A DNA stretch of 64,000 nt from Podospora bellae-mahoneyi (taxonomy: Eukaryota; Ascomycota; Sordariomycetes; Sordariales; Podosporaceae), in the NCBI RefSeq assembly GCF_035222275.1, contig NW_026946360.1, forward strand, positions 124,001 to 188,000, given 5' to 3'. Made by a program: the position numbers and the translations under genes. Positions 1 through 10,177 of the stretch are shown here, piece by piece (the first letter of the stretch is position 1; each line of letters begins with the position of its first letter). The notes beneath the pieces are model-generated. The model searched no databases. It saw only the letters and a list, made by a program, of their open reading frames with translations, and was not told the origin of the DNA.

Positions 1-731
1 CTCCTAATTCCCGATAGGGCTCGTCCTACTTGCTCGCATTCGCATCATGTTGTGAGCTCCATGTTATATGCAGATGATCGGACATTCTAATGTGCCGAGA
101 ACTGGGTATTTTGGCATGCGGCCGCCCTCCCGCTTCTTGGTAACGAGAGAATGTTGTTGTGGCTGGTTTATGATATGATGCATCGCCCATTGCGGCCAAT
201 GACCCGGTTGTAGAGTGGACGGCGCATTTCTCTACCCCCCAAGGGTGGGATGAGGTTCCTTCTATGCAATGTCGGTGGTGATGGAGTTTAGGGTAGATAG
301 CGCCTCGGCAATACCAACCTGGAAGGTACCTAAACTGTGCGACTCATACCATCAGGATGCCCGTTGTTAATGTCTTTCATCTGAAAAGATCCATGAAAAG
401 AAAAAGACTGTTGTCAGGTATGTCCGGCCGTTCCCGAGCACCCAAGCAACCTTGGCAGCTGGCTTCCAACCTGACAGTAAGCGGAGAACTGCCGAGAATT
501 GCTTGAGATGTATGGGGTTTCTGCAAAAAATATTAGAGATATCATGCTCAAAGCAGAATCGTGGGGGTCATGCGGGACCCATATTCCAACAGCAATTGGG
601 CAGAAAAGACCGAAAACAGGGGAATATTCTAATCAATTGGGTAGAAGCGTTTTGCTTGGGTTGAATTGTGGATCCTTCAGCAAAAACTAAAACCAAATGA
701 AGGTAGAAATAAAAAACTGCGAAAAAGGAGA
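1..731. other. Left-edge region without a recognised gene
   Basis: Only short overlapping open frames without recognisable domains or splice structure are seen. I see nothing I can support in this stretch. Confidence 0.5.
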
Positions 732-823
732 CTCGGATACCGGGAGTCGAACCCGGGGCTGTTGAGAGAACAGACACTTCTGAGAAGTGAGAGTCAACGA
801 TGTTACCGCTACACCATACCCGA
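732..823 (-). tRNA. tRNA-Glu(CTC) with an intron
   Basis: The minus strand folds as a tRNA. The acceptor arms TCGGGTA and TATCCGA pair with one G-T wobble, and the T arm is CCGGG-TTCGACT-CCCGG. The anticodon arm has stems GTTGA and TCAAC. Between these stems lie 28 nt, which is 21 more than a normal 7-nt loop. The loop begins CT-CTC-A, so the anticodon is CTC (Glu). A 21-nt intron follows the base 3' of the anticodon, the standard eukaryotic position, at about 767..787. Discriminator base is G (complement of 732). Confidence 0.9.
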
Positions 824-1351
824 CGAGGATGGTTCCGATTAGATTACGACAACTGTGGGTGGAACCCAGCCCTATGTATGCCCTTGACTCGCAACTTTTC
901 ACCCACTGCAAGTCCCGCAAGCCAATGGCGCTGACGAACCATCAAAGGGCAACAACATGTCTGCGAACCTTGAAGGATAGCTCTCAGAGAGATTGGGGAG
1001 TGCATGGGACAATCTGACCTCCACCTTGGCATGCATCAGAAATGAGCGAGAGGGTGTGATTCCTGTGTAGAATGTGATATTACATATGCTACTTAAGCCC
1101 TTGCTGACCATAGAACAAGATGTGGTTGTCCCGCCCCTCCACTTCTCGATCCCATCCTGCACAATGCTCTGGCGGTGGTGTGTGGCTCTTGACTCTGGTT
1201 GGTGTTGCCCCCAAGTATCAACTTTGTGGGTTGAGCGTGGGCGATGGTTGACTTGAATGCGACTTTGATGGGCATCCCATTGCTCCGAGGAAGCGTGTGG
1301 TATTCCCGCTGGCATGTTTTCTTGACTCGAGAAAAAGGATGAGCGCTATGA

Positions 1352-1666
1352 CTAGCGGGTGGCAGCCGAGTCGAGCTTATAGCCTGGCGTTGGCATCGGA
1401 ATTCTTGAGAGTTTACAAGCTCGAATTGCCCTCCCTTCTTTGCGTCCTTTCTGTATAGTAGAAGACAAAGGTGCGTCTTTGACTGATTCCTGAGGTTGTG
1501 TGTCGAAAGACGCCAGGTAAACCAAAGCTATAGCCCATAAGCCGAGAAACAAGAAAAGAGGAGCGGCGCGGGTTATGAACAAAGTCAGGCGTTGAGACCG
1601 AGTTAAATCTATCGTACGTGCGAAGTTGACCGCTTCTGACGAAAGATATCTGGCAGGGGCATTCAT
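1352..1666 (-). CDS. Possible small single-pass membrane protein
   Basis: This open frame would give about 104 aa from the ATG at 1666, or 117 aa from 1705. It contains one strongly hydrophobic segment (LFLFLGLWAIALVYLASF) preceded by an Arg-rich stretch, as expected for a single membrane span. There is no recognised domain, and an overlapping frame of similar length exists, so it may be chance. The flanking sequence (824..1351 and 1706..2290) holds nothing else I can support. Confidence 0.25.
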   Translation of the reverse strand: MNAPARYLSSEAVNFARTIDLTRSQRLTLFITRAAPLFLFLGLWAIALVYLASFDTQPQESVKDAPLSSTIQKGRKEGRAIRACKLSRIPMPTPGYKLDSAATR

Positions 1667-2290
1667 GGTCGTGGTGACGGGCAAAAAATGCTGATGTTGT
1701 GCCAAAAATGAGGTTTCTCTTCCAATGACGGCAAGGTGCAGGGCTCAATAATAGAATGTGGTCGAAGCCGCAGCATATTTAAGAACTCTTACTTGGGACG
1801 GGGTCGGCTCAACAGCTGACAGCCATCAGAGAGATTAGCTTCGTGTTGTGGTCAAGAAGTGGCTCCTGAACCACCGGAATCTACAACGGTAAGGAGCTTC
1901 CACTGCGAAATTTGCACACTGGAGACCGATTGGCTCTGAAGCTAACGACTCATGAACGAATTTGTCTGAGAAATGCCGCAGAGACAACGAATAACATTCC
2001 CTGCGTCTGGTTCTGCTCCAAGGTTCCCTTCTCACTGCCCGTGAACCGGTTTTCGCTACCCCTGGTTATCAGACTCGCCTTCGACGCAGTAAGCCACCAT
2101 CATTGCCGCTAAAGAGCTGGTGACGCTGTTGGTGCAGCATACGCCAGTGACCAAGAAGCCGTGTATCGCGATGTGGCGACGGGAACCGGCGAGCCGGCTT
2201 GGTCATAAGTCGCCGTCGTAACTACGGATTGTTGGATCCTATCTCCTTGATCAGAACCATCCCAAACCATGACAAGAGTGCAACTAGTAC

Positions 2291-3391
2291 TCACCAACTG
2301 CTCCAACGTGTTGCAGTTGTTGGTCCGGTGACTGGACCCAGTGCGACTTGAGTAGTCTCAGGCCACGCACCCGACCAGACGGTAGGCCCTAATAAAAAAA
2401 TGGTCAGCACCTGACAGTGAAAGCTGGAACTGTAGATATTGACTGACCTGGGATTTTATAGGTGCTAGCATCGGTGCAAGGGGCGAGGGGGGCGCGTTCA
2501 GTCGAGCAATAAATCTGAACCGAGCGTCAGTGAGTTCATGTGTTCAGAATTACCTTGAAACATACATTGTAGTGAACTCCTGGATCATCGTATTTGTAGG
2601 CTCCTGGGAAGGAGACTCCTTCCGGGAGCTCCACGGTGCCATCACCAACCACTTCGATTTGGACGCAGTTTGGATAGAACTGAGCACCACGCCGCGAGTT
2701 CTGGTCAAACCGAGCGTCCGCCTCATGGAGACCAACCATCTCAGCACGAATCAGATAGCTGCCAAAGTCAGCATCGGCTTGCATCACTGCTATGAGGCCA
2801 AGACTCACAAACCAGCCTTCAAGTTTGCCGGAATACGGAAGTTCATGAGTCCATTGTTGGCCTTGATGTCCCATGTCGTTGCCCACTTTCCTGGGGAGAA
2901 AGGTGTGGGCCCAAGCTCATACAGTCCCTTCTCCCAAATCTTGACAAAAGAGTTCTCGGTTGGCGGATCAGGTGTGAGATAGACAAGTGCAGGGCCATGG
3001 TGACTGAAGTCAATCACGTCGTCAGCAATCGTGCGATTGTTGTGATGCCAATCGAGGGTGATGTTGTCTCCGGGGGCCACCTTGATAGTGTGAGGGACTT
3101 GGTTGTCTCCCAAAACATTGCAGCGCATGTCGATGGAGTTCAGGTCCTTGACTGGGGAATTGGAGTACCCCCTCGGAGGAGGACCGTTATATGCTGGTGT
3201 GCGAATGCCGTTGAAGGTCCCCTGGTCCACCCCATTGACGAACACACCCTGCATTGGTTAGTCTCCTGGTTATGTCGAGTGCGAAAGGAGGGGGGGGGGG
3301 GTCATACCCAGATGAACACATGAGCCTGAGCCACACCCACATTGCTCACTGCCACCGCAGCCGCGAGAACGGCTTGAGACTTGAACTTCAT
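2291..3391 (-). CDS. AA9 lytic polysaccharide monooxygenase (no CBM)
   Basis: Secreted copper enzyme that cleaves cellulose or related glucans oxidatively. Five exons are read: 3308..3391, 2809..3248, 2566..2758, 2448..2514 and 2291..2388 (293 aa). All introns are 50-59 nt with GT-AG ends. A 23-residue signal peptide ends in AQA and the mature protein starts at His (HVFIW), the first ligand of the histidine brace. The second His lies in FSHHGPALVYL. The buried Gln and axial Tyr lie in GAQFYPNCVQ. After the catalytic domain comes a Pro/Thr-rich tail. The last exon ends at TGA, but that TGA sits inside a good donor (G|GTGAGT). Splicing there to an AG near 2235 would extend the tail to a stop at 2109. 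Family assignment is firm; the exact C terminus is not. Confidence 0.9.
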
Positions 3392-4475
3392 GATTCACAG
3401 TTGCAGCTAGGACCTTGATACTCAACAAGATACCCCGATGGATCCAAACAAGAAAGCAACGCCCTCGTCATTTACATATACACGGCATCAAACACAGCCA
3501 GGGAGGCCCCCTTCACGCAACGGGTGCAGCATCTTCCGTCGCTTTACGCCGAGAGCTTCTTAATATCGAGCGGGCCGTGGTAGCCGAGGGTGTTTAGCCG
3601 GATGGTCAACCTCAAGTTTCTCAAAAAGTATGCTGGCCAGCAACAACCCGATAAGCTCCCAGCTCATCATTTCAACAGCAGGTAGGTGTCGAGGGGCAGT
3701 GGGGCCATATTGGGTGTCGGGGTAGGTGTGAGGTCCTCAGATGTCAGAATGTATCTTGGAGGGGTATACTTGACTTCAACAAAGGCCTCAGACCGATATG
3801 CCCCAGGAAGCTTATCTCTCAACCAAGGCCAGCTACCCATCACGGTAGGAGCAATCCTATAAAGCGGAACAAGATGGGACCGAAAGAGCGGTGCGTGCCG
3901 CGGCTGGCAAATCGTTGTGACGAGAGAGGTATTCGTAACTGAGTCCGTATGGCCCACCGGGCTTTAAGACACCGAATGTAAAGTCGAGAACCCGTTTGCA
4001 TGGCCAAACAGTGAAATACCGGGTGGGGCTTACGCGCCTCGACCGACATGGGGTGTGGGGTGTTGGAAACAGTCGGCATCGGCTCCGACACCGTCAACCT
4101 GAAGAGGAAACGGGGTTGTCCAAGCGGCCCGTTCTACGGGAGCACCCCGCCCATGGAAGAGCTGTTGAATCCAGGTGCGGGGGAATTTGCACACCGAGCT
4201 TCGGCCACTAACGGCACCGAGTGCGTGATGCTTAGCAAGCTCCATTTGTCACCCAGATGGTGTTCTCGATAGCGCCATATGACGAAATTCGCTCCCTTTT
4301 GTCAGCAACCAGGACCTTTGCGCCAATTCGAATGACTTCAAAAAGTGGTTTGGGCGCCTTGAACCAAGAATCGGCAAAATCACCCACGTCTCCACCTCTC
4401 AAAACCCTACTTTGACGACGAGCCCCTGATACCGGCAGCCAGCAGCAAAGACAACAATCACAGAATATATACAAA
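3392..4475. other. Intergenic region between LPMO and GST
   Basis: It contains the promoters of the flanking genes. A minus-strand frame at 3667..3957 has some protein-like composition but no recognised domain, so I do not call it a gene. Nothing else is supported. Confidence 0.4.
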
Positions 4476-5239
4476 ATGGGTTCTACCGACGCCAAGCTCA
4501 CCTTGTACACCAACCACAGATGCCCATGGGCACACCGGGCTCACATCATCTTGGAGGAGCTCAAGGTTCCCTTTGAAGAAGTCATCATCGACCTTGACAC
4601 CCCTCGCACACCGGAGTACTTGAAGATCAACCCGAGAGGCCTGGTCCCTGCACTCTCTTACAACGGCGAGATCATCATCGAGTCTGCTATTGTCGCGAAC
4701 TTCCTGGCGGACGCCTACCCATCTCATCTCCTGCCGCCCTCCAACACACCCGAGGGTGCGCTGCGCCGTGCACGTGTTGCATTATTTGTAGACGCCTTCA
4801 TCTCCAAGTTCAACAGCCAGCTGTTTGCCCTCTACACGGCGGAGGGCGAGGCTGCGAGAGCCGAGATCGTAGACAAGGCCGTCGCCGCCCTTGTGAAGGA
4901 AGTTGAGCCATTGCTTGCAGACGCCAGCCCTTATTTCGGTGGCAGTGACAAGCTCACACAGGCTGAGGTGAGTTCGGCGTTTGGGCGAGTAGAGGAAGTC
5001 CACTAACAGCTCTCCAGGTTTTGACTGGGTCATTCGTCGTCCGTCACAAGAGCTTGTCCAAGACGGATCTCTACCCCTCCAACCTGTGGCCATCGATTGT
5101 CGAGAAGGCTCCCAACTTTGCCAAATGGGCCGAAGTTGTCGCTGTACACCCGAGCGTGACTTCCATCTTTAAGGAGCAAGAGATCATTGACGGGACCCGG
5201 GCCAGGATTGCGAAGCTCAAGGCTCAGAAGCAACAGTAA
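4476..5239 (+). CDS. Glutathione S-transferase with CPWA active site
   Basis: Cytosolic-type GST of 237 aa in two exons (4476..4967 and 5018..5239; 50-nt intron with GTGAGT donor and ACTAAC branch point). The N-terminal thioredoxin fold begins KLTLYTNHRCPWAHRAHI. The CPWA motif puts a cysteine at the catalytic position, as in omega-class and related fungal enzymes, which act as glutathione-dependent thiol transferases or dehydroascorbate-type reductases. The cis-Pro and glutathione-binding segments are present (NPRGLVPAL, then an ESAIVANFL segment). An alpha-helical C-terminal domain follows to the end. No signal peptide is seen. The substrate cannot be inferred. Confidence 0.92.
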
Positions 5240-5792
5240 GGAGCTTGAGCTCTCGGTGTTTTCGAGAGGCGGGGCCGGTGGGGTTGAGAAGCATGTGAAG
5301 CCATCCAGACAATGGCAGCTATGAACTGTGAAATAAACAAGCAGTCGCTCTGCTGTTGCCTATGTCTGTAAAGAAAATGCTGTTCCCGTGACGCTTCATT
5401 ATCTCAACGAACAAAGACACGCGAAAGACGCGTTCACGAGTTGGAATTCATTTTCCCCTGCACCTGGATCCCTGCTGCTTGGCAGATCCCCCGGATTCAA
5501 GACTGCGTCAGGAGCTCGGACCACCACAGGCCGGCCCCAGCACCCAGCACCCAGGGCAGTTTGCAGCGGCAGCCGAGGCATGGACTCTCCTCTGGCACTG
5601 CCCTGAACGCCAACGCCAAAGCCACTTCATTCAAACGCTCAACATTCCATCACTCTGGCAAACTTGCGAAAGCCCTCGATCGAGATACTCCCTACCCTTG
5701 ATATAGCGATCCCGACTGCGACCGACGCCGTTTTTCGTCACCCGCTGCTCTTGTTTTCGCACATGCCGCGCCTTTTGTAATCGCCGAATGCG
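5240..5792. promoter_or_regulatory. GST 3' region and PEX16 promoter
   Basis: About 550 bp between two plus-strand genes. Pyrimidine-rich sequence before 5793 fits a fungal 5' UTR. No specific element is recognised. Confidence 0.3.
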
Positions 5793-7054
5793 ATGTCCAA
5801 GCCATCCGACAAACAGGACCTGGCCGCTGCGCCAGGGAGCTCCGGCGTGAAGCGCGCCTTTTCGCTCCCACCCCAATGGCTCCATATGTATGATGACTTT
5901 ATCACCAAGAACTCCCACCAGGTGTCGCAGATAGAGTCGACGCTGCGATCACTGACGTACATCATACCTGGTAATTGCTCCCCCTGTTTCTTCGAACCCG
6001 GGCATCCTGGCGACCGCAGAAACTGATCGTAAACTGTTATCTAGGTCGTTTTCGCGATGCCGAGATAGCCTCCGAGTCCATTCACAGCGGTGTTCAATTG
6101 CTTTCCTTGTATCATGATACCCTTCTTTCCCGAGCGGCCACCCTCTCGAAGCTCCCCCTTTCTTCCCTCCCCCGCGCCCCCTCGCCGCAAAGCCGTTACA
6201 CAAAGTTCTGGACCCTCAAGAGCGCCTTCTACCGGCGCGTCGCCTACGTCCTGCAGATTGTCAACTACGTCCAGCTTCTGTGCGAAATGTCCGCCAAGCG
6301 CCGCGGCGAGCGCGTGCGCTGGAATGTCGTGGTTCTCCTTGAGGCCATCAAAGCATTCTGCAAACTTTTACTACTTCGGATAACCAAGTCGCGGCCGCTT
6401 TTGACGCCGGTCTTGCCCGAACGAGAACCGATACCTGACGAGGCACCCGAAGACCCGGAGGAGGCCGAGCTCCGCGCGCTCGGGGAAGACGATGAGGATA
6501 GGAAACCATTCGGCAAGGGGTCTGTTGGTGCGCCCCAGAGGAAGGGCGTTGGCCCCAACGGGGAGTGGACCATGCCCCGCACCGGCATGTCTCTTCCTAC
6601 GCTTCCCGCGCCTGGGGATACGAGTGGCTATCTTCTTTCAAGGGTCCTCACGGCGGATGACATCAAGCCGGCGTCAAACCTGCTCAACAGACTCCAGGGT
6701 AGCGCGCAGTTGGCTGAGGTGCTACACATCCTTGCACCTCTTGTCTTTGCCATCGCGCTGGCGCGCAGCAAGGACAAGCGGAAGTCCTGGACGCCTTGGC
6801 TGTTGGGTGTGGGAACTGAGCTCGCGGCCAGGCAACTGCGTGACAAGGGCTTGCGGACGACGCCGCTGGAGCGCGAGGAATGGAACCGTCGCGGTTGGGC
6901 GATGGGCTGGTGGGCTATGCGCGGGGCCTTCTACGAGAACGTCACAAAGGGGGTTGTGGGTGGCGTACGAAGCCGCATGCCAGGGCTGCTGGCTGGTATC
7001 ATTGAAGACTACGAATACCTGTGGGAGAACTACTACTTTAGCACCAGCGCGTAA
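5793..7054 (+). CDS. pex16: Peroxisomal membrane protein PEX16
   Basis: Peroxin of the Pex16 family, which recruits or inserts peroxisomal membrane proteins. The model has 395 aa in two exons (5793..5970 and 6045..7054; 74-nt intron GTAATT...CTAG, splitting a Gly codon). The N-terminal part reads PQWLHMYDDFITKN, then IESTLRSLTYIIPGRF after splicing, which is the typical Pex16 start. A central helical region follows (AYVLQIVNYVQLLCEM) with an acidic linker around residues 170-205. The C-terminal part contains LHILAPLVFAIAL and ends with an acidic-aromatic segment (EDYEYLWENYYFST). Length matches fungal Pex16. The window also carries a peroxisomal alcohol oxidase, but the two are about 19 kb apart and the link is functional only. 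Confidence 0.93.
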
Positions 7055-7461
7055 TGGAGGGGGTTTGCCAAGGCATGGTTATGGGCCGAGGTTTAATAAC
7101 GAGCGTGGAGAATTTGGTTGTACATATTCTTTAGCACTTTTTTCTAGTTGTATTACCGTCTTGGAAGTGTACGAATGTAACGACGTTGCTTTATCGAGGC
7201 TGTTTGGTGTTCTGGGCGTGAGGATTGGGAAGATCGTCGGCGATAAGACAATCCAAGAGGTCCGGCTAATGTGCCCCTGAGCCGTACCAAACAATGCCGG
7301 CACTGCCAAAATGCAGTACCCTTGGCAACGGCAAGGACATGATCAAGACACGACACGGTAGTTCTTCATACTTGGAGGTTACTTATCATGTCTCTTCAGA
7401 CTTTCACGTCATCAAGAAGGCGCTGCTGGCGTTATCTCAGTCGCCGGCCGCATCTTACAAC

Positions 7462-8956
7462 ATGTTCCCAATTATATCTGCCCTTGCCGTCCTCCTCGGC
7501 AGTCAAAGAGCCCTGGCAGCCTCAGATCCCATTCCACCAACAGCCAGCTCATGCCCAAACAACAGCCACCTCAGCCCTCTCACCCACAAACGGTCTTGCC
7601 CACGGCTCGTTGATGACGAGACGGCCATCCTGACCAACAGCTGGTACCCCTGGTCCATTCCCCCAACCTGTTTCGACCCCACAAAACAAAAGGGCAAACG
7701 CCCCAGAGTCAAGCTATCGAAACTGTGCACCTTCACCACCCTCAACACATGGGCCGGCACCCCCCTGAGTATCATCACCACCCCAGAAACGGCCGCTGAT
7801 GTCGCCTCGTTCATCCATTCGCCATATCTCTCCTGGCTGGAGAACGACCGGGGTGGTGTCCCCTTCAGGCCTACCCACTACCCCAAGAACCCTTTCAAAG
7901 TGGAGAAGCTACCCAACAAAGGCTATGGTGTTCTTGCCACGGAGCCCATCAAAAAAGGGACAGTCTTGATGGCGCAGCTGCCGGTTATGCTGCAGTTGTT
8001 GGAGAGCGCTGAGCAAAATGACAAGTGGGAGACGAGGGACGTGTTAAGACTTTTGCAGAGGGCGGGGAATCAACTTCCCAAGGAGCAGCAAAGGGAGGTG
8101 ATGGGGCTGGCGGCGCAGGGAAAGGGGTATATCGTTGATGACATCATGAAGACGAACACGTTCGATGTGACCGTGGGGGTGTTGGAGGGTTCGACGGGGC
8201 AGATGGGGTGGGGGAGTCATTCCGGGTTGTATCCTGAGGTTGCGGTCAGTTTCCTCTTTTTGTGACGGGTGAGGATGGGGTGGTTTGTGCTGACAATGTA
8301 GGTTGGCAGAGGATTAATCATGCTTGCAAGCCGAAGTGAGTGTTGTCTGGTGGGCTCTCGAAGAGATGGATGACTAACCTGACCAGTTGCTTCACACGTT
8401 TCTCTCCTTCCACCCTGATCATGGAGATCGTAGCCTACAAGGACATTTCTCCTGGCGAGGAGCTTTCCATCTCTTGTCTGCCCACCACTAATACCTCCGT
8501 CCCAACCACCGCCTGTACTAACAGCAGCCAGACGCCCCCCTAAACATCCTCTCAGCCGACCGCTCCGAACTTCTCAAATGGTGGGGCTTCACCTGCACCT
8601 GTGCCCTCTGCCAGAACCCCACCGCCATCCAAAAGTCGGACAAGCAACGTAACCGGATCCAGGCGCTACTGGAAGAGTTCGACACCCCGTCCAGACTGAC
8701 AGAGGAAAAGATCGCCGAGATCGAACAACTGGTAAGAGAGGAAGGGATGGAAGGGCAAATGGGCGACTTGTACAATATTATCGGGAATGTCTACGCTCAA
8801 AGGGGGGAAATTGAGAGGGCAAAGGAGTACGGGAAGAAGGGTGTTGTATGGCTGAAGCAGTATGCCGGGGCGGATAGTGAGAGGACCGAGATGGCGAAGG
8901 GGTTTGTGAAGAGGTTGGAGGACTTTGAGAGGGGGAGGAGGGATTGGAGGCCTTAA
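7462..8956 (+). CDS. SET-domain protein with N-terminal signal sequence
   Basis: SmyD-like fungal SET protein, 440 aa, in four exons (7462..8244, 8310..8335, 8387..8475, 8532..8956). The SET domain starts near NPFKVEKLPNKGYGVLAT. Its core is rebuilt across three introns: YPEVARINHACKPNCF, then GEELSISYAPLN, followed by a post-SET Cys cluster (GFTCTCALC). A helical TPR-like C terminus follows. Intron 3 uses a weak donor (GTCTGC); I chose it because it alone restores the ISYAP motif. The ATG at 7462 begins a hydrophobic segment (MFPIISALAVLLGSQRALA) that looks like a signal peptide. An upstream in-frame ATG at 7294 would bury it and adds nothing family-like. The substrate is unknown, and secretion is an inference. 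Confidence 0.85.
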
Positions 8957-9856
8957 TGATAGGTAGGCATGCTGTGGACAGAATAAATGGCACTCTAAGT
9001 AGAAGAAGTTTAGCGCGGGATAAAATGCTGGTTACGCCTACGTAAAAAGAGGATCGAAACTCTTCGAAGCCACTTGTAGCCCTATTAGCTTTGAAAGAGA
9101 CCTACCTATGTTAGCCAGCTACCTAAGAGGGCTACTTATTACCTCCAAAGAAAATGAAAAGGCAAGCCTTGCACGTTTTATTGGCTTGCATTACCAGTTG
9201 TTTCATCCAGCGCTTGATGACTGGATGCTTGTGCTCTGCGACTCGAGTCCATTATCTTCTCGACTGCCCTGGAAAAGACCTTGGAAGCTGAAAGAGAACC
9301 CCGTTGCGGTATTAACGTGAAATTCCAGTGCACAAAGTACGGCACCCAAATTGCACTGTTGTTGTCTTTGGACAACAAAAATAATAGAACAAAACCGCAG
9401 TACGCGTGCCCTCAACGTTGACCGAAAGGTATTCAAGGATAAGATACCTAGTCAATAAGCCTTACAAGTTATTAAGAACACTATAAATGCTCTGCTCACT
9501 CAGCTTACCTAACGCCCATTTCCCCACAAGAAACGCACCAGAAGGACTCCCCAAGGAAAAGAAGGACGACATCGAGGAGAAGCCAGAGGGGCGAAAGGAA
9601 AAGGTCCTGAAAGTGGGATACATCGAAGAAAAAACATGTTTTTCAATCTTCCCAATCTCGTCCATCTAACATTCCTCATCATTAAATTGTATTCTATCCC
9701 AATCACCAATATGGTTCTCCTACTCGTTATCAAGCGTAGCTTTCGCAGGTTTGATGGCAATTCATCCCCGTATATTTAACCCCCTTCGGTCTCCCCAAGA
9801 ACTCTCCGTTAGAAGGAATTGGGCTATTTGTAAGACGTGTTGACCAAGGTGTATGT
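8957..9856. other. Intergenic region without a gene
   Basis: AT-leaning sequence between the SET gene and the first 21-bp repeat array. No coding frame with domain content is seen. Confidence 0.4.
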
Positions 9857-10112
9857 TAAGGCCTAGTATGTGAGGTGTTCTTTAAAGCCTGGGAATTTGT
9901 CTAATGAAAGGACATTGAGCAACTTGTCTAAGGTCATATTATGTTTTCGTATCTCTTGACTATTTTTCAAAGCCTATTAATTATCTGTCGAGGCCTGTGG
10001 GCTATCTTTTAAGGCAAGGATCATTATCTTCTAATGCTAGTTAACTATCTTTCAAGGCCCATTGGCTATTTTTAGAACGTACTGGCCATCTCTTCGGGCC
10101 TTTTATGAGGTA
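9857..10112 (+). repeat. 21-bp degenerate tandem repeat array R1
   Basis: The array has a period of about 21 bp, each unit carrying a variant of GGCCTGTTGACTATCTTTCAA. The best-preserved part runs from about 9966 to 10105. It lies just beyond the 3' end of the Zn2Cys6 gene at 10178..12625. Units are strongly diverged, with a few length changes of one base. Four related arrays occur elsewhere in the window. Confidence 0.75.
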
Positions 10113-10177
10113 AAGAGGTGCATCTTCTTTTCACAGAGTATTCTGTTAGTTAGATAGGCAGCCAGTGCTGTAGGGCT

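Noticed and set aside
6492-7280. 262-codon plus-strand frame inside PEX16
   Set aside because: It is a +2 shadow of the PEX16 exon, Arg/Ser-rich and without family features.
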